64,000 nucleotides of DNA from Rhodospirillaceae bacterium. Lineage in GTDB: Bacteria; Pseudomonadota; Alphaproteobacteria; DSM-16000; Inquilinaceae. The notes below the pieces were generated by a model, which was not told where the DNA came from, did not search any database, and was given only the letters and a program-made list of their open reading frames with translations. Both the position numbers and the translations under genes were made by a program. Below, in pieces: positions 39,100 through 46,617 of this stretch; the first letter of the stretch is position 1, and each line of letters begins with the position of its first letter. Location of the stretch: positions 1 through 64,000 of the forward strand of contig JACKIG010000009.1 of the NCBI GenBank assembly GCA_020638595.1, given 5' to 3'.

Positions 39100-40218
39100 T
39101 CAGGCGGCGGCTTGCGTCTTGTCCAGCGCGCGCAGGATGCTGTCGCCCATGACGCCGGTGGACACGCGCGCCATGCCGGGGGCCATGATGTCGGCCGTGC
39201 GCATGCCGCCGGTCAGCACCTTCTCGATGGCGGTTTCCAGCAGCTCGGCCTCGGCCATCAGCCCGAAGCTGTGGCGCAGCATCATCGCCAGGCTCAGCAG
39301 CATGGCGACCGGATTGGCGATGTCGCGCCCGGCGATATCGGGCGCGCTGCCGTGCACCGGCTCGTACAGGGCCCGCCGGCGCCCCGACCGGTCGGCCTTG
39401 CCCAGCGAGGCCGACGGCAGCATGCCCAGCGAACCCGTCAGCATCGCCGCCTCGTCGGACAGGATGTCGCCGAACAGGTTGTCGGTGACGATGACGTCGA
39501 ACTGCTTGGGATCGCGCACCAGCTGCATGGCGCAGTTGTCGGCGTACATGTGGGTCAGCTCGATGCCGGGATAGCGTTCGGCCTTCAGCTGCGTGACCTC
39601 TTCGCGCCACAGGCGTCCGCTCTCCATCACGTTGGCCTTTTCGACCGAACACACGCGCTTGGACCGCGTGGCGGCGATGTCGAAGGCGACCGCGGCGACG
39701 CGGCGGATTTCCTCCGTCGTGTAGGTCTGGGTGTTGACGCCGCGGCGCCCGCCGTCCGGCAGGTCGAAGATGCCGCGCGGCTCGCCGAAATAGACGCCGC
39801 CCGTCAGCTCGCGCACGATCAGGATGTCCAGCCCGGCGACGATGTCGGGCTTCAGGGGCGACGTGTCGGCCAGGGCCGGAAACACCTTGGCGGGCCGCAG
39901 ATTGGCGAACAGGCCAAGTTCGCTGCGCAGCCGCAGCAGCGCCGCCTCGGGCCGCAGGTCGAAGGCGACGCCGTCCCATTTCGGGCCGCCGACGGCCCCC
40001 AGCAGGACGGCATCGGCCGCCAGGGCCTGCTGCATCGTCTCTTCCGTGATCGGCACGCCCGAATGGTCCAGCGCCGCGCCGCCGATCAGGCCCTCCTGGA
40101 TCGTGAAGCTCAGGCCGCGGGCGCGGCCCAGCCAATCCATGGCGCGCCGGACCTGACGGCAGACCTCGGGGCCGATCCCGTCACCGGGGAGGATCAGAAT
40201 CGTTCTTGTCGTTGCCAT
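39100..40218 (-). CDS. leuB: 3-isopropylmalate dehydrogenase
   Basis: Encodes 372 residues. It oxidises 3-isopropylmalate to 2-oxoisocaproate with NAD+ in leucine synthesis. The signature YMYADNCAMQL-like segment (THMYADNCAMQLV), NLFGDILSDEAAMLTGSLGM (NAD/Mg site) and ALYEPVHGSAPDIAGR are present. The ATG at 40218 begins MATTRTILILPGDGIGPEV. It is the last gene of the leuC-leuD-leuB run, 40 bases after leuD. Confidence 0.97.
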   Translation of the reverse strand: MATTRTILILPGDGIGPEVCRQVRRAMDWLGRARGLSFTIQEGLIGGAALDHSGVPITEETMQQALAADAVLLGAVGGPKWDGVAFDLRPEAALLRLRSELGLFANLRPAKVFPALADTSPLKPDIVAGLDILIVRELTGGVYFGEPRGIFDLPDGGRRGVNTQTYTTEEIRRVAAVAFDIAATRSKRVCSVEKANVMESGRLWREEVTQLKAERYPGIELTHMYADNCAMQLVRDPKQFDVIVTDNLFGDILSDEAAMLTGSLGMLPSASLGKADRSGRRRALYEPVHGSAPDIAGRDIANPVAMLLSLAMMLRHSFGLMAEAELLETAIEKVLTGGMRTADIMAPGMARVSTGVMGDSILRALDKTQAAA

Positions 40219-40258
40219 CGTCGTGATGTCTCCGCTGCGATCGACAGTTGCGCCGGGC

Positions 40259-40867
40259 CTATGACCAGAGCCAGGGCTGGCCCATGCGCTGGCCTGACTC
40301 GTAGGAATCGATCGCTGCGGATTTCTCGAGCGTGAGGCCGATGTCGTCGAGCCCGTTGAGCAGGCAGTGCTTCTGGAAGGGATCGATATCGAAGTGGATG
40401 ACGCCGCCGTCGGGGCCGCGGATCTCCTGCGCCGGCAGGTCGACCGTGATGGTGGCGTTGGCGCCGCGCGCGGCATCGTCCATCAGCAGGTCCACCTGCT
40501 CCTGCGGCAGCGCGATGGGCAGAATGCCGTTTTTCAGGCAGTTGTTGCGGAAGATGTCGGCGAAGCTCGGCGCGATGATGCAGCGAATGCCGAAATCCAG
40601 AAGTGCCCACGGCGCATGCTCGCGGCTGGATCCGCAACCGAAATTGTCCCCCGTGACCAGAATCTCCGCGTTCCGATACTGTGGCTTGTCGAGGACGAAG
40701 TTGAGTTTCTCGCCATCCGGGCCAACCCGAAGCTCGTCAAACAATCCAACGGCCAAACCTTCCCGCTTGATCGTCTTCAGAAACTGTTTCGGTATGATCA
40801 TGTCCGTATCGACATTGACCATGGGCAAAGGTGCCGCAACCCCCGTAAGACTAGTAAATGGCTGCAT
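40259..40867 (-). CDS. leuD: 3-isopropylmalate dehydratase small subunit
   Basis: Encodes 202 residues. It pairs with LeuC as isopropylmalate isomerase. VNVDTDMIIPKQFLKTI is the N-terminal signature and GDNFGCGSSREHAPWAL the conserved substrate-contact loop. GAGGC precedes ATG 40867 (MQPFTSLTGVAAPLPM). It lies 89 bases after the dehydrogenase gene that separates it from leuC. Confidence 0.97.
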   Translation of the reverse strand: MQPFTSLTGVAAPLPMVNVDTDMIIPKQFLKTIKREGLAVGLFDELRVGPDGEKLNFVLDKPQYRNAEILVTGDNFGCGSSREHAPWALLDFGIRCIIAPSFADIFRNNCLKNGILPIALPQEQVDLLMDDAARGANATITVDLPAQEIRGPDGGVIHFDIDPFQKHCLLNGLDDIGLTLEKSAAIDSYESGQRMGQPWLWS

Positions 40868-40956
40868 TGCCTCGCCTTCCTCAGCGGTATCTTGTGGGAT
40901 GCTGTCTTCTGCCACATTGGGCCAAGTAAAGCCACTGCCGAATTGGCGTACGCCGG

Positions 40957-41748
40957 TCAGGGCGGGCTGAGCCGCGGCAGCAGTCGCGCCACCAGGCCGG
41001 GTGCCAGTCTGTTGACATGGGCGGCCAGGACTTCGCGCCCGCCGATCAGCACCTGGCGTTCGTCGTATTCCATCGCGCGCAGGATGCGGCGCGCGCACCG
41101 GCCGACCGGGATGCCGCGCCGGTCCCGCGGCGCGTGGCCCTGGGGCGACCCGTCTTCCGTCAGGGCGGAGCCGGCGAAGCCCGTGTCGACATAGCCGGGG
41201 CATACGATCGTCACCTTGACGCCGGTGCCCACGGTCTCCGCCCGCAGGGCGTCGAAGAACCCGTGCAGGGCGTGCTTGGAGGCGGCATAGCCCGACCGCC
41301 GCGGCGGGCCCAACAGGCCGGCGATGCTGCTGACCACGGTGAACCGGCCGCCGCCGCGGGCCAGCATGCCCGGCAGCACCGCCTTGGTGATGGCGACGGG
41401 GCCGAGATAGTTGACGGTCATCAGCCGACGGTCGACGGCGAAGTCGGTGTCGGCCGCCCGGCCGCGCTGGCCCAGCCCGGCGGCGTGGACGACGCCATCG
41501 ATGCGCCCGAACAGGGCCTCCGCCTCCGCCGCCAGCCCGGGCAGGCTGTCCAGGTCCTCCAGGTCGAGCAGCAGTGTGCGCAGCCGGTCGCCCGCAACCC
41601 CCGCCGCGCCGCGGACGTCGTCAAGCGGCCGGGGGCGGCGGGCGGACAGGATCAGCCGTGCGCCCGCGGCCGCCAGCAGCGGCACCAGCGCCGCGCCGAT
41701 CCCCGACGACGCGCCCATCACCCAGATCACCTGATCGTGAAACGCCAT
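40957..41748 (-). CDS. Short-chain dehydrogenase/reductase (SDR) family oxidoreductase
   Basis: Encodes 263 residues. The classical SDR dinucleotide motif G-x3-G-x-G is in VMGASSGIGAALVPL, followed by NAG-equivalent VHAAGLGQ, the catalytic Ser in VVSSIAG and Tyr-x3-Lys in YAASKHALHGF. The Asn of the tetrad is in VNYLGPV. The C-terminus (LVARLLPRLSPP) is like DltE/YqjQ-type SDRs. The substrate is unknown. Its position inside the leu operon is unexpected; the spacing (89 bases to leuD, 123 to the DUF4282 gene) allows co-transcription. Confidence 0.88.
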   Translation of the reverse strand: MAFHDQVIWVMGASSGIGAALVPLLAAAGARLILSARRPRPLDDVRGAAGVAGDRLRTLLLDLEDLDSLPGLAAEAEALFGRIDGVVHAAGLGQRGRAADTDFAVDRRLMTVNYLGPVAITKAVLPGMLARGGGRFTVVSSIAGLLGPPRRSGYAASKHALHGFFDALRAETVGTGVKVTIVCPGYVDTGFAGSALTEDGSPQGHAPRDRRGIPVGRCARRILRAMEYDERQVLIGGREVLAAHVNRLAPGLVARLLPRLSPP

Positions 41749-41871
41749 GCCTGCCGTCCGTCCTGGCTGTCGGTTCCGGGGGGCTCGGATACGAAAACGC
41801 TATCGGCGCCTTGCGCGCCGATAGCGCCACCTGCCTGAAGCCCCCGCGCGTTTGCGCGCCCGCGTCCGCCG

Positions 41872-42138
41872 TCAGGTTGAGTTGCGGTTGCGGATCTCCT
41901 GCAGGCAGTCGTGGATGCGGAAGACGACGATCGTCAGCTCGCACGCCACCCGGATGAAGATCGGCCCCAGGATCAGCTGGAACAGGCCGGCAACAACCCC
42001 CCCGCCGCCGCCCGGCATCGCCCCGGCGCCCACCATGTACAGAAGGGCGGACAACGTGTTGGCTGCCACCAGGATCCAGAAGATCACCTGCATGAATGCC
42101 GGGGTGATGAATTTCCGGAACGAAAAGAAGTCCTCCAT
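41872..42138 (-). CDS. DUF4282-domain small membrane protein
   Basis: Encodes 88 residues with two transmembrane helices: FMQVIFWILVAANTLSALLY and VVAGLFQLILGPIFIRVACE, joined by a glycine-rich loop (GAGAMPGGGGG). The start MEDFFSFRKFITPAFMQVIF and ending RIHDCLQEIRNR are characteristic of DUF4282. Function is unknown. It lies between leuC and the SDR gene on the same strand. Confidence 0.85.
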   Translation of the reverse strand: MEDFFSFRKFITPAFMQVIFWILVAANTLSALLYMVGAGAMPGGGGGVVAGLFQLILGPIFIRVACELTIVVFRIHDCLQEIRNRNST

Positions 42139-42276
42139 CTCGGTCCCCTTGCTGCTTGCCGCGCGACACCCCGGGCGTCGCGGCGACCGGACCGGTCGCC
42201 GCCGACGCCGGCCGTGCCAGGATAGCGTCGATGGACCGGTCAGGTCAGTCGCATTCGCGCCGATGGCGACAAGGCA

Positions 42277-43683
42277 TCAGGCAAGTTCGCGGATATCGGT
42301 AAGGCGCCCGGTAATCGCGGCCGCCGCGGCCATGGCGGGGCTGACCAGATGGGTCCGCCCGCCGCGGCCCTGCCGGCCCTCGAAGTTGCGGTTGGAGGTA
42401 CTGGCACAGCGCTCGCCCGCCGACAGCTTGTCGGCGTTCATCGCCAGGCACATGGAACACCCGGGCTCGCGCCATTCGAAGCCGGCCTCGACGAAGATGC
42501 GGTCCAGCCCCTCGTCCTCGGCCTGGTGCTTCACCAGGCCGGAACCGGGAACGACCATGGCCCGCAGCCCCTCGGCCACCTTGCGGCCCCGGGCGACGGC
42601 GGCGGCGGCGCGCAGGTCTTCGATCCGCCCGTTGGTGCACGAGCCGATGAACACGGTGTCGACCGTGACCTCCGCCATGGGCATGCCGGGCTTGAGGCCC
42701 ATATAGTCCAGCGACCGGCGCGCCGCCTGGGCGCGGTTCTCGTCGCCGAAGCTGTCCGGGTCGGGCACCCGGCCGGTGATCGGCACGACGTCCTGCGGGC
42801 TGGTGCCCCAGGTCACGTGGGGCGCGATGTCCGCCGCCGCCAGCGTCACCTCCCTGTCGTAGCGGGCACCCGGGTCGGACGGCAGCGTGCGCCAATGGGC
42901 GACCGCAAGTTCCCAGTTCGCGCCCTTCGGCGCCATCGGGCGTCCCTTCACATAGTCGAAGGTGATGTCGTCCGGCGCGATCAGCCCGGCGCGCGCGCCG
43001 GCTTCGATCGACATGTTGCAGACGGTCATGCGCCCTTCCATGGACAGGGCGCTGACGGCGTCGCCGGCATATTCGATGACATGGCCGGTCCCGCCGGCCG
43101 TGCCGATGGTGCCGATGATGGCCAGGATCATGTCCTTCGACGTCACGCCCAGCGGCAGCGCGCCGTCGACGGCGATGCGCATGTTCTTCGCCGGGCGCTG
43201 CAACAGCGTCTGGGTGGCCAGCACATGCTCGACCTCGCTGGTGCCGATGCCGAAGGCCAGCGCGCCGAAGGCGCCGTGGGTGGAGGTGTGGCTGTCGCCG
43301 CAGACGATGGTCATGCCGGGCTGGGTCATCCCCTGCTCCGGCCCGATGATGTGGACGATGCCCTGGCGGACGTCGTCCATGTCGAACAGGGTGACGCCGA
43401 AGTCCGCGCAGTTCTGCCGCAGCGTTTCCACCTGCAGGCGGCTTTCCGGGTCGTCGATGCCGCCGGCGCGGTTGGTGGTCGGAATGTTGTGGTCGGCAAC
43501 GGCCAGCGTCGCGTCGGGCCGGCGGACCTTGCGGCCGTTCATGCGCAGGCCTTCGAAAGCCTGCGGGCTGGTCACTTCGTGCACCAGGTGCCGGTCGATA
43601 TAGAGGACGCAGGTGCCGTCGTCCTGCCGGTCGACGATGTGACTATCCCAGATCTTGTCGTACAGGGTCTTCGGCCCGGCCAT
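42277..43683 (-). CDS. leuC: 3-isopropylmalate dehydratase large subunit
   Basis: Encodes 468 residues. The aconitase-family [4Fe-4S] ligands are visible: one Cys in VFIGSCTNGRIEDL and two in EPGCSMCLAMN. GDSHTSTHGAFGALAFGIG is the substrate-binding signature. With LeuD it isomerises 2- to 3-isopropylmalate. It is the first gene of the run leuC-DUF4282-SDR-leuD-leuB. The 221-base leader has a TATGCT (-10-like) sequence about 45 bases before the start, but I found no convincing leucine-rich leader peptide. Confidence 0.97.
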   Translation of the reverse strand: MAGPKTLYDKIWDSHIVDRQDDGTCVLYIDRHLVHEVTSPQAFEGLRMNGRKVRRPDATLAVADHNIPTTNRAGGIDDPESRLQVETLRQNCADFGVTLFDMDDVRQGIVHIIGPEQGMTQPGMTIVCGDSHTSTHGAFGALAFGIGTSEVEHVLATQTLLQRPAKNMRIAVDGALPLGVTSKDMILAIIGTIGTAGGTGHVIEYAGDAVSALSMEGRMTVCNMSIEAGARAGLIAPDDITFDYVKGRPMAPKGANWELAVAHWRTLPSDPGARYDREVTLAAADIAPHVTWGTSPQDVVPITGRVPDPDSFGDENRAQAARRSLDYMGLKPGMPMAEVTVDTVFIGSCTNGRIEDLRAAAAVARGRKVAEGLRAMVVPGSGLVKHQAEDEGLDRIFVEAGFEWREPGCSMCLAMNADKLSAGERCASTSNRNFEGRQGRGGRTHLVSPAMAAAAAITGRLTDIRELA

Positions 43684-43871
43684 CGCGTTCGCTCTCCAAC
43701 ATCACGCCCGTTACATCGCGGAAAGGCGCGGAGCATAGCGAAGGCAGGCCGCCTGCGGAAGCGACGCGGCGGGGATGGGGGCCATGCGTCCGGGGAAGGG
43801 CACGCCGGCCCGCAGGCGAACCCCACGCGATCCGTCGCACCACCCCTTGAAACAGTGGATTTCGGCCGTGC

Positions 43872-43893
43872 GCACCCCGGCGATGCGGGGTGC
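43872..43893 (-). terminator. Hairpin after the hemerythrin gene
   Basis: A perfect eight-base stem GCACCCCG/CGGGGTGC with a six-base loop begins 12 bases after the hemerythrin stop. No T-run follows, so it is a candidate 3'-end or Rho-associated structure that separates this gene from leuC. Confidence 0.45.
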
Positions 43894-43904
43894 CGGACGT
43901 CGGT

Positions 43905-44327
43905 TCAGGCGACGCTGCCCAATGCCATCGCCGCGACATCGCCGCGCAGGAACTGCGCCATTTCGCGGTCCTGTCCGCGCACATGGCCGGACATCCAGAT
44001 ACGCAGCCAATCGATCGTCTGTGCGTCGATGCGCCGCTGGCCGCCTTCCACGGCCCGCACCATCAGCCGCAGTTCCTTCAACAGCGCATCGTGCTGGTGC
44101 TTGTGGGCGGTCAGGCCGGGGTAGCGGGCCCGGCGCATTACCTGTTCTTCCCGGCAGAAATGGGCGCCGGTGGCGGCCAGCAGCTCTTCCAGCAGCTCCC
44201 GCACGGCAAGGGCCGACCGGCGTGCGCTGACCGCGTCGTCCAGTTCGTTGATCAGGAACACGAGGCGCGCATGGTCCTCGTCGATTCCCCGAATGCCGAT
44301 CCCGAGATCGGCTGTCCAATTCGCCAT
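43905..44327 (-). CDS. Bacteriohemerythrin
   Basis: Encodes 140 residues. Bacterial hemerythrins bind O2 reversibly at a di-iron site in a four-helix bundle. All ligands can be placed: His in GIDEDHARLV, His and Glu in GAHFCREEQVM, the His-x3-His pair in AHKHQHDALL, and His-x4-Asp in SGHVRGQDREM. It starts MANWTADLGIGIRGIDEDH at ATG 44327. It may buffer or deliver oxygen or protect Fe-S enzymes; the neighbour LeuC is one such enzyme, but a link is speculation. Confidence 0.92.
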   Translation of the reverse strand: MANWTADLGIGIRGIDEDHARLVFLINELDDAVSARRSALAVRELLEELLAATGAHFCREEQVMRRARYPGLTAHKHQHDALLKELRLMVRAVEGGQRRIDAQTIDWLRIWMSGHVRGQDREMAQFLRGDVAAMALGSVA

Positions 44328-44572
44328 GTAAGCGATTACCCCCGATGGCAAGGCCGACCATGCCGCCGATTCATGGCGGTCGTTTCGAGCCTAACCTATC
44401 CCCCGTTACTTTTCCGTATATATGGCGCTGCATTGCAGCATGACCAAGAACGATTCATGACGCAACGCGGAAATGGACATGTGAATCGGATATCGGCATG
44501 AGCGGGACGCAGGTGTCGGGCCGATCCCGCCTGCCGGATACTTCGTCAGAAAACTATCGAAGAATCATAAAC

Positions 44573-45583
44573 TTAGATCTCTACTTCCGTAGCGTCGTCC
44601 GACCGCCCGGTTGTCGTCGGGGTCGTCTTCGGCGCCGCGCCGGACCGCCTGGCCCTTGGGTGCGCCGCAGCATAAACCGTCACTAGACGCGACGGATCGA
44701 CGGCGGTGTAGCGCTGTGTCGTCGACAGCGACGCATGGCCCAGCAGTTCCTGGATGGCGCGCAGGTCGCCACCGCCGGCGAGAAGATGGGTGGCGAAGCT
44801 GTGGCGCAGCGCATGGGGCGTGGCCCCCTCCGGCAGGCCCAGCAGCGCCTTCAGCCGGCGCATCTGCCGTTCGGCCACGGCGGGGTCCAGGCGTTTGCCG
44901 CGCACGCCGACGAACAGCGGCCCCCGTGCCGGCAGCGGGTGGGGGCAGGCGGCCCGATAGGCGGCGACCGCCCGTTCGACCACCGGCAGCACCGGAACGA
45001 CGCGCTGTTTGCTGCCCTTGCCGACGACCCGCAGCGCCCCCTGTCCGGTGACGGCATCGGCGTCCAGCGACAGGGCCTCGCCGAGGCGCAGCCCGCAGCC
45101 GTACAGCAGCGCCAGCAGTGCCCGGTCGCGGGCGCCGACCCAGTCCGTGTCGCTGATCTGCGGCGCGCTGTCGACCGTGGCCAGCGCGTCCGCCGCCGTC
45201 AGCGCGCGCGGCAGCCCCTTGGGGCGCTTGGGCGTCGTCACCATGGCGATGGCGGGGTTGTGCAGCCGCCCGCTGCGGTCCAGGAAGCGGAACAGGCTGC
45301 GCACGCCGGCCAGGTTGCGTGCCCGGCTGGCCGTGCCCGCCCCGGCGCCGGCCCGCGCCGCCAGATAGGCCCGGAAGACCGCAAGGTCCAGCGACGCCAG
45401 CGCATCCAGCGACGGTGGCCCGCCCAGATGGCCGGCCAGGAAGGCCAGGAAGGCGCCGACATCCGACAGATAGGCCCGGACGGTATGGGCCGAATACCGC
45501 CGCTCTGCGGCCAGCCAGCGCCGCCAGGCCTCGATGGCGTCCGCCACGTCGGCGGCCGCGGGCAGCAGTGCAGGGGCGGTCAT
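44573..45583 (-). CDS. xerC: Tyrosine recombinase XerC
   Basis: Encodes 336 residues. The N-terminal SAM-like core-binding domain begins around AIEAWRRWLAAERRYSAHTV. The catalytic domain has Arg in YGCGLRLGEALSL, Lys in VGKGSKQRVVP, the His-x-x-Arg box HALRHSFATHLL, His in LLGHASLSTTQ and the nucleophile Tyr in QRYTAVD. It resolves chromosome dimers at dif with XerD. The C-terminal ~35 residues are a low-complexity Pro/Thr/Arg tail. It follows the DUF484 gene, the conserved DUF484-xerC pairing, so I call it XerC rather than a mobile-element integrase. Confidence 0.92.
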   Translation of the reverse strand: MTAPALLPAAADVADAIEAWRRWLAAERRYSAHTVRAYLSDVGAFLAFLAGHLGGPPSLDALASLDLAVFRAYLAARAGAGAGTASRARNLAGVRSLFRFLDRSGRLHNPAIAMVTTPKRPKGLPRALTAADALATVDSAPQISDTDWVGARDRALLALLYGCGLRLGEALSLDADAVTGQGALRVVGKGSKQRVVPVLPVVERAVAAYRAACPHPLPARGPLFVGVRGKRLDPAVAERQMRRLKALLGLPEGATPHALRHSFATHLLAGGGDLRAIQELLGHASLSTTQRYTAVDPSRLVTVYAAAHPRARRSGAAPKTTPTTTGRSDDATEVEI

Positions 45584-45773
45584 GGGCCAGGGGCTCGCGC
45601 GCTTCGAACAGGTGAACCGAAACAATGATGCAGCGTTACGCAGCATCCTTCAAACCATAGATCAGCCGGGTGGGTCAGGATGAACGGATAGCGAACCTTG
45701 ACATGCCGCAGCGCCCGCCGACACCGCACGGTGTCGGCCTCGGCTGCCCGGTCTCGCCGCCCGTCGGTGCCGC

Positions 45774-46502
45774 CTAGCGCCCGCGGGCCAGCCAGGCCCT
45801 GAGGCAAGTGCCCAGAACATGGGCCAGGAACGTCACAAGGTCGCTGCGCATCCCCGGATCGAACATCTGCGGATCGCGGCTGCCCAGGGCCAGCAGGGCC
45901 GGCGGCGTGGTGGCATTGACGTGGATGCGCACCAGCGCCTGGCTTTCGACCAGCCCGCTGCCGGGGCCGAACAGCCGGGGATCGCCCTCGATCACCGGCT
46001 CCAGCCGGATATCCTTGCCGTCCAGGGCGTCGGCCACGGTGCCCGGCGGTGCCAGGCGGACGCCGGGCGGGCACGGCTGCCCGCAGTTGCGGCCATCGGT
46101 TTCCACCACCAGGCAGGCCACGTCCAGGTCCAGCATCACCGGCAGGTCGGTGCTGATGACCTGGATCAGCTGTTCGAAGCTTTCGGCATCCAGCAGGTGC
46201 AGGACGGCGCGGTGGACGCGGTCCTGGGTGTTCTGGTTGGCGCGGCTGGCGGTGACGATGGCGTGCTGCTGGCGCTTCAACCCGTCGACTTCGCCGCGTA
46301 ACTTGCCGACCAGGAAGCCGCGCAGGTCGACGGCGCCGTCGGGCCGCTCGGCCGGCAGGCCGGCCAGCGCCGCCAGCGTCTCGGGATGGGTATCGATGAA
46401 CTCGGCCAGGAAACCAGGGTTGGCCAGAAGGAAGGCGCGCACGCCTTCGGCGTCCGGCGGTCGGTCCGCCTGCTGGCTGCCCTGCAACGTCTTGCCCGCC
46501 AT
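45774..46502 (-). CDS. DUF484 family protein
   Basis: Encodes 242 residues. The N-terminal helical part EGVRAFLLANPGFLAEFIDT is the DUF484 hallmark; a GAF-like domain follows from about residue 95 (FEQLIQVISTDLPVMLDLDV). The function is unknown, though the family is encoded beside xerC in many proteobacteria. I use ATG 46502 (MAGKTLQGSQQADRPPDAEG), although the frame is open further upstream. It is divergent from priA over 115 bases. Confidence 0.88.
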   Translation of the reverse strand: MAGKTLQGSQQADRPPDAEGVRAFLLANPGFLAEFIDTHPETLAALAGLPAERPDGAVDLRGFLVGKLRGEVDGLKRQQHAIVTASRANQNTQDRVHRAVLHLLDAESFEQLIQVISTDLPVMLDLDVACLVVETDGRNCGQPCPPGVRLAPPGTVADALDGKDIRLEPVIEGDPRLFGPGSGLVESQALVRIHVNATTPPALLALGSRDPQMFDPGMRSDLVTFLAHVLGTCLRAWLARGR

Positions 46503-46617
46503 TCCCGTTCCGTCCCATTCCCCTCCGGCCGATAGCATTCGCCCCGCGCCGGCCCCCGTATCGCGACCGGTCCGGGCGCAGCGCAAGCGTCCGACCCTGT
46601 CGGCAGCACTGTAGCGG

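Noticed and set aside
43731..43805. Leucine attenuation leader peptide upstream of leuC
   Set aside because: A 24-codon frame exists but its leucines are scattered and no terminator/antiterminator pair is evident.
44498..44686. 62-codon plus-strand frame near the xerC end
   Set aside because: Overlaps the xerC 3' end antisense, lacks a ribosome site and has no recognisable homologue.
44573..45583. Tyrosine recombinase as a sign of an integrated element
   Set aside because: Pairing with the DUF484 gene and divergent priA matches the conserved chromosomal xerC locus; no attachment sites or cargo seen.
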